A stretch of DNA of 64,000 bases from NCBI GenBank assembly GCA_026874595.1, contig CM049311.1:59031953-59095952 (forward strand). Reading direction: 5' to 3'. The first letter of the stretch is position 1, and every line of letters starts with the position of its first letter. The stretch comes from Sipunculus nudus (taxonomy: Eukaryota; Annelida; Sipuncula; Golfingiida; Sipunculidae). Both the position numbers and the translations under genes were made by a program. The notes below the pieces were generated by a model that worked only from the letters and a program-made list of their open reading frames with translations, was not told the DNA's origin and ran no database searches. Shown here one piece after another: positions 63,901 through 64,000 of the stretch.

Positions 63901-64000
63901 ATAAGTAATAAAATTATGACATTCTTCTTCATGCAATACAAACTACATGTGTGTAGTTATAGTGTGTGCTGTTGCAAATGGGAGTGGCTCATATAATATA
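60954..64000 (+). other. start of the next navigator intron
   Basis: Begins gtgaga after the third CH exon. The exon expected to finish the CH domain is not present up to the window edge. 63440-63730 has more even composition and a 14-base direct repeat (cagtgctgccatct at 63635 and 63705). Confidence 0.75.
60990..61190 (+). repeat. interspersed repeat with GTCCCCCA hairpin end
   Basis: An 8-base perfect inverted repeat GTCCCCCA (60994-61001) and TGGGGGAC (61013-61020), followed by ttgatttgggtttgtctgtc and ctgtccctctttctg, resembles the ends of GTCTGTC-type mollusc repeats. Lies just after the third CH exon. Confidence 0.4.

Noticed and set aside
1-64000. CRISPR arrays, bacterial operons, tRNA or rRNA genes, viral genes
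   Set aside because: No array of equal repeats with unique spacers. No complete tRNA was seen (only degenerate SINE heads). There are no rRNA segments, and the introns and repeats indicate nuclear animal DNA.

Overview
The window looks like an AT-rich, intron-dominated piece of an invertebrate nuclear genome, most likely a bivalve mollusc. There are no compact bacterial-style genes. Nearly all open frames are short, lie in several frames at once, or run through simple repeats. Coding signal is confined to a few short exons on the + strand with consensus splice sites. The mollusc reading rests on the degenerate repeats: tRNA-derived SINEs, a decayed LINE whose C-terminus has the layout common in bivalve LINEs, and interspersed repeats of the 'GTCCGTCGTCCGTCC' and 'CACCAGGAAGGTCATGTTTTC' types. 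This is family-level recognition, not a species call.

The one gene I can identify is the 5' part of a neuron navigator gene (NAV2/NAV3 in vertebrates, unc-53 in C. elegans, sickie in Drosophila), transcribed left to right. Three exons at 34051-34168, 45350-45402 and 60881-60953 join in frame through matching phases. They encode about 81 residues of an N-terminal calponin-homology (CH) domain. The last CH exon and the rest of the large protein lie to the right of the window. Upstream, two short ATG-containing exons (18319-18381 and 29047-29139) both end in AAG at a strong donor in phase 0, so either could splice to 34051. They look like alternative first exons. Two shorter candidates (9889-9918 and 14083-14103) are much weaker. 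Introns are 5 to 16 kb.

Layout: 1-18318 is upstream sequence or first intron with many repeats: a (CT)n block, an opposed pair of one SINE family, a 400-bp hAT-type MITE with an intact 8-bp target-site duplication, a 10 x 36-bp minisatellite and an AAT microsatellite. 18319-34050 holds the candidate first exons and moderately CpG-containing blocks that resemble promoters or conserved non-coding elements. 34169-45349 is an intron carrying a 320-bp fold-back element flanked by TA and a tRNA-derived SINE. 45403-60880 is an intron with a 5'-truncated, decayed LINE on the minus strand and an old interspersed repeat. 60954-64000 is the start of the next intron.

I found no new biochemical system. 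The points most worth checking are the multiple first exons of the navigator gene, the nested-palindrome fold-back element, the hairpin-per-unit minisatellite and the candidate non-coding regulatory blocks.
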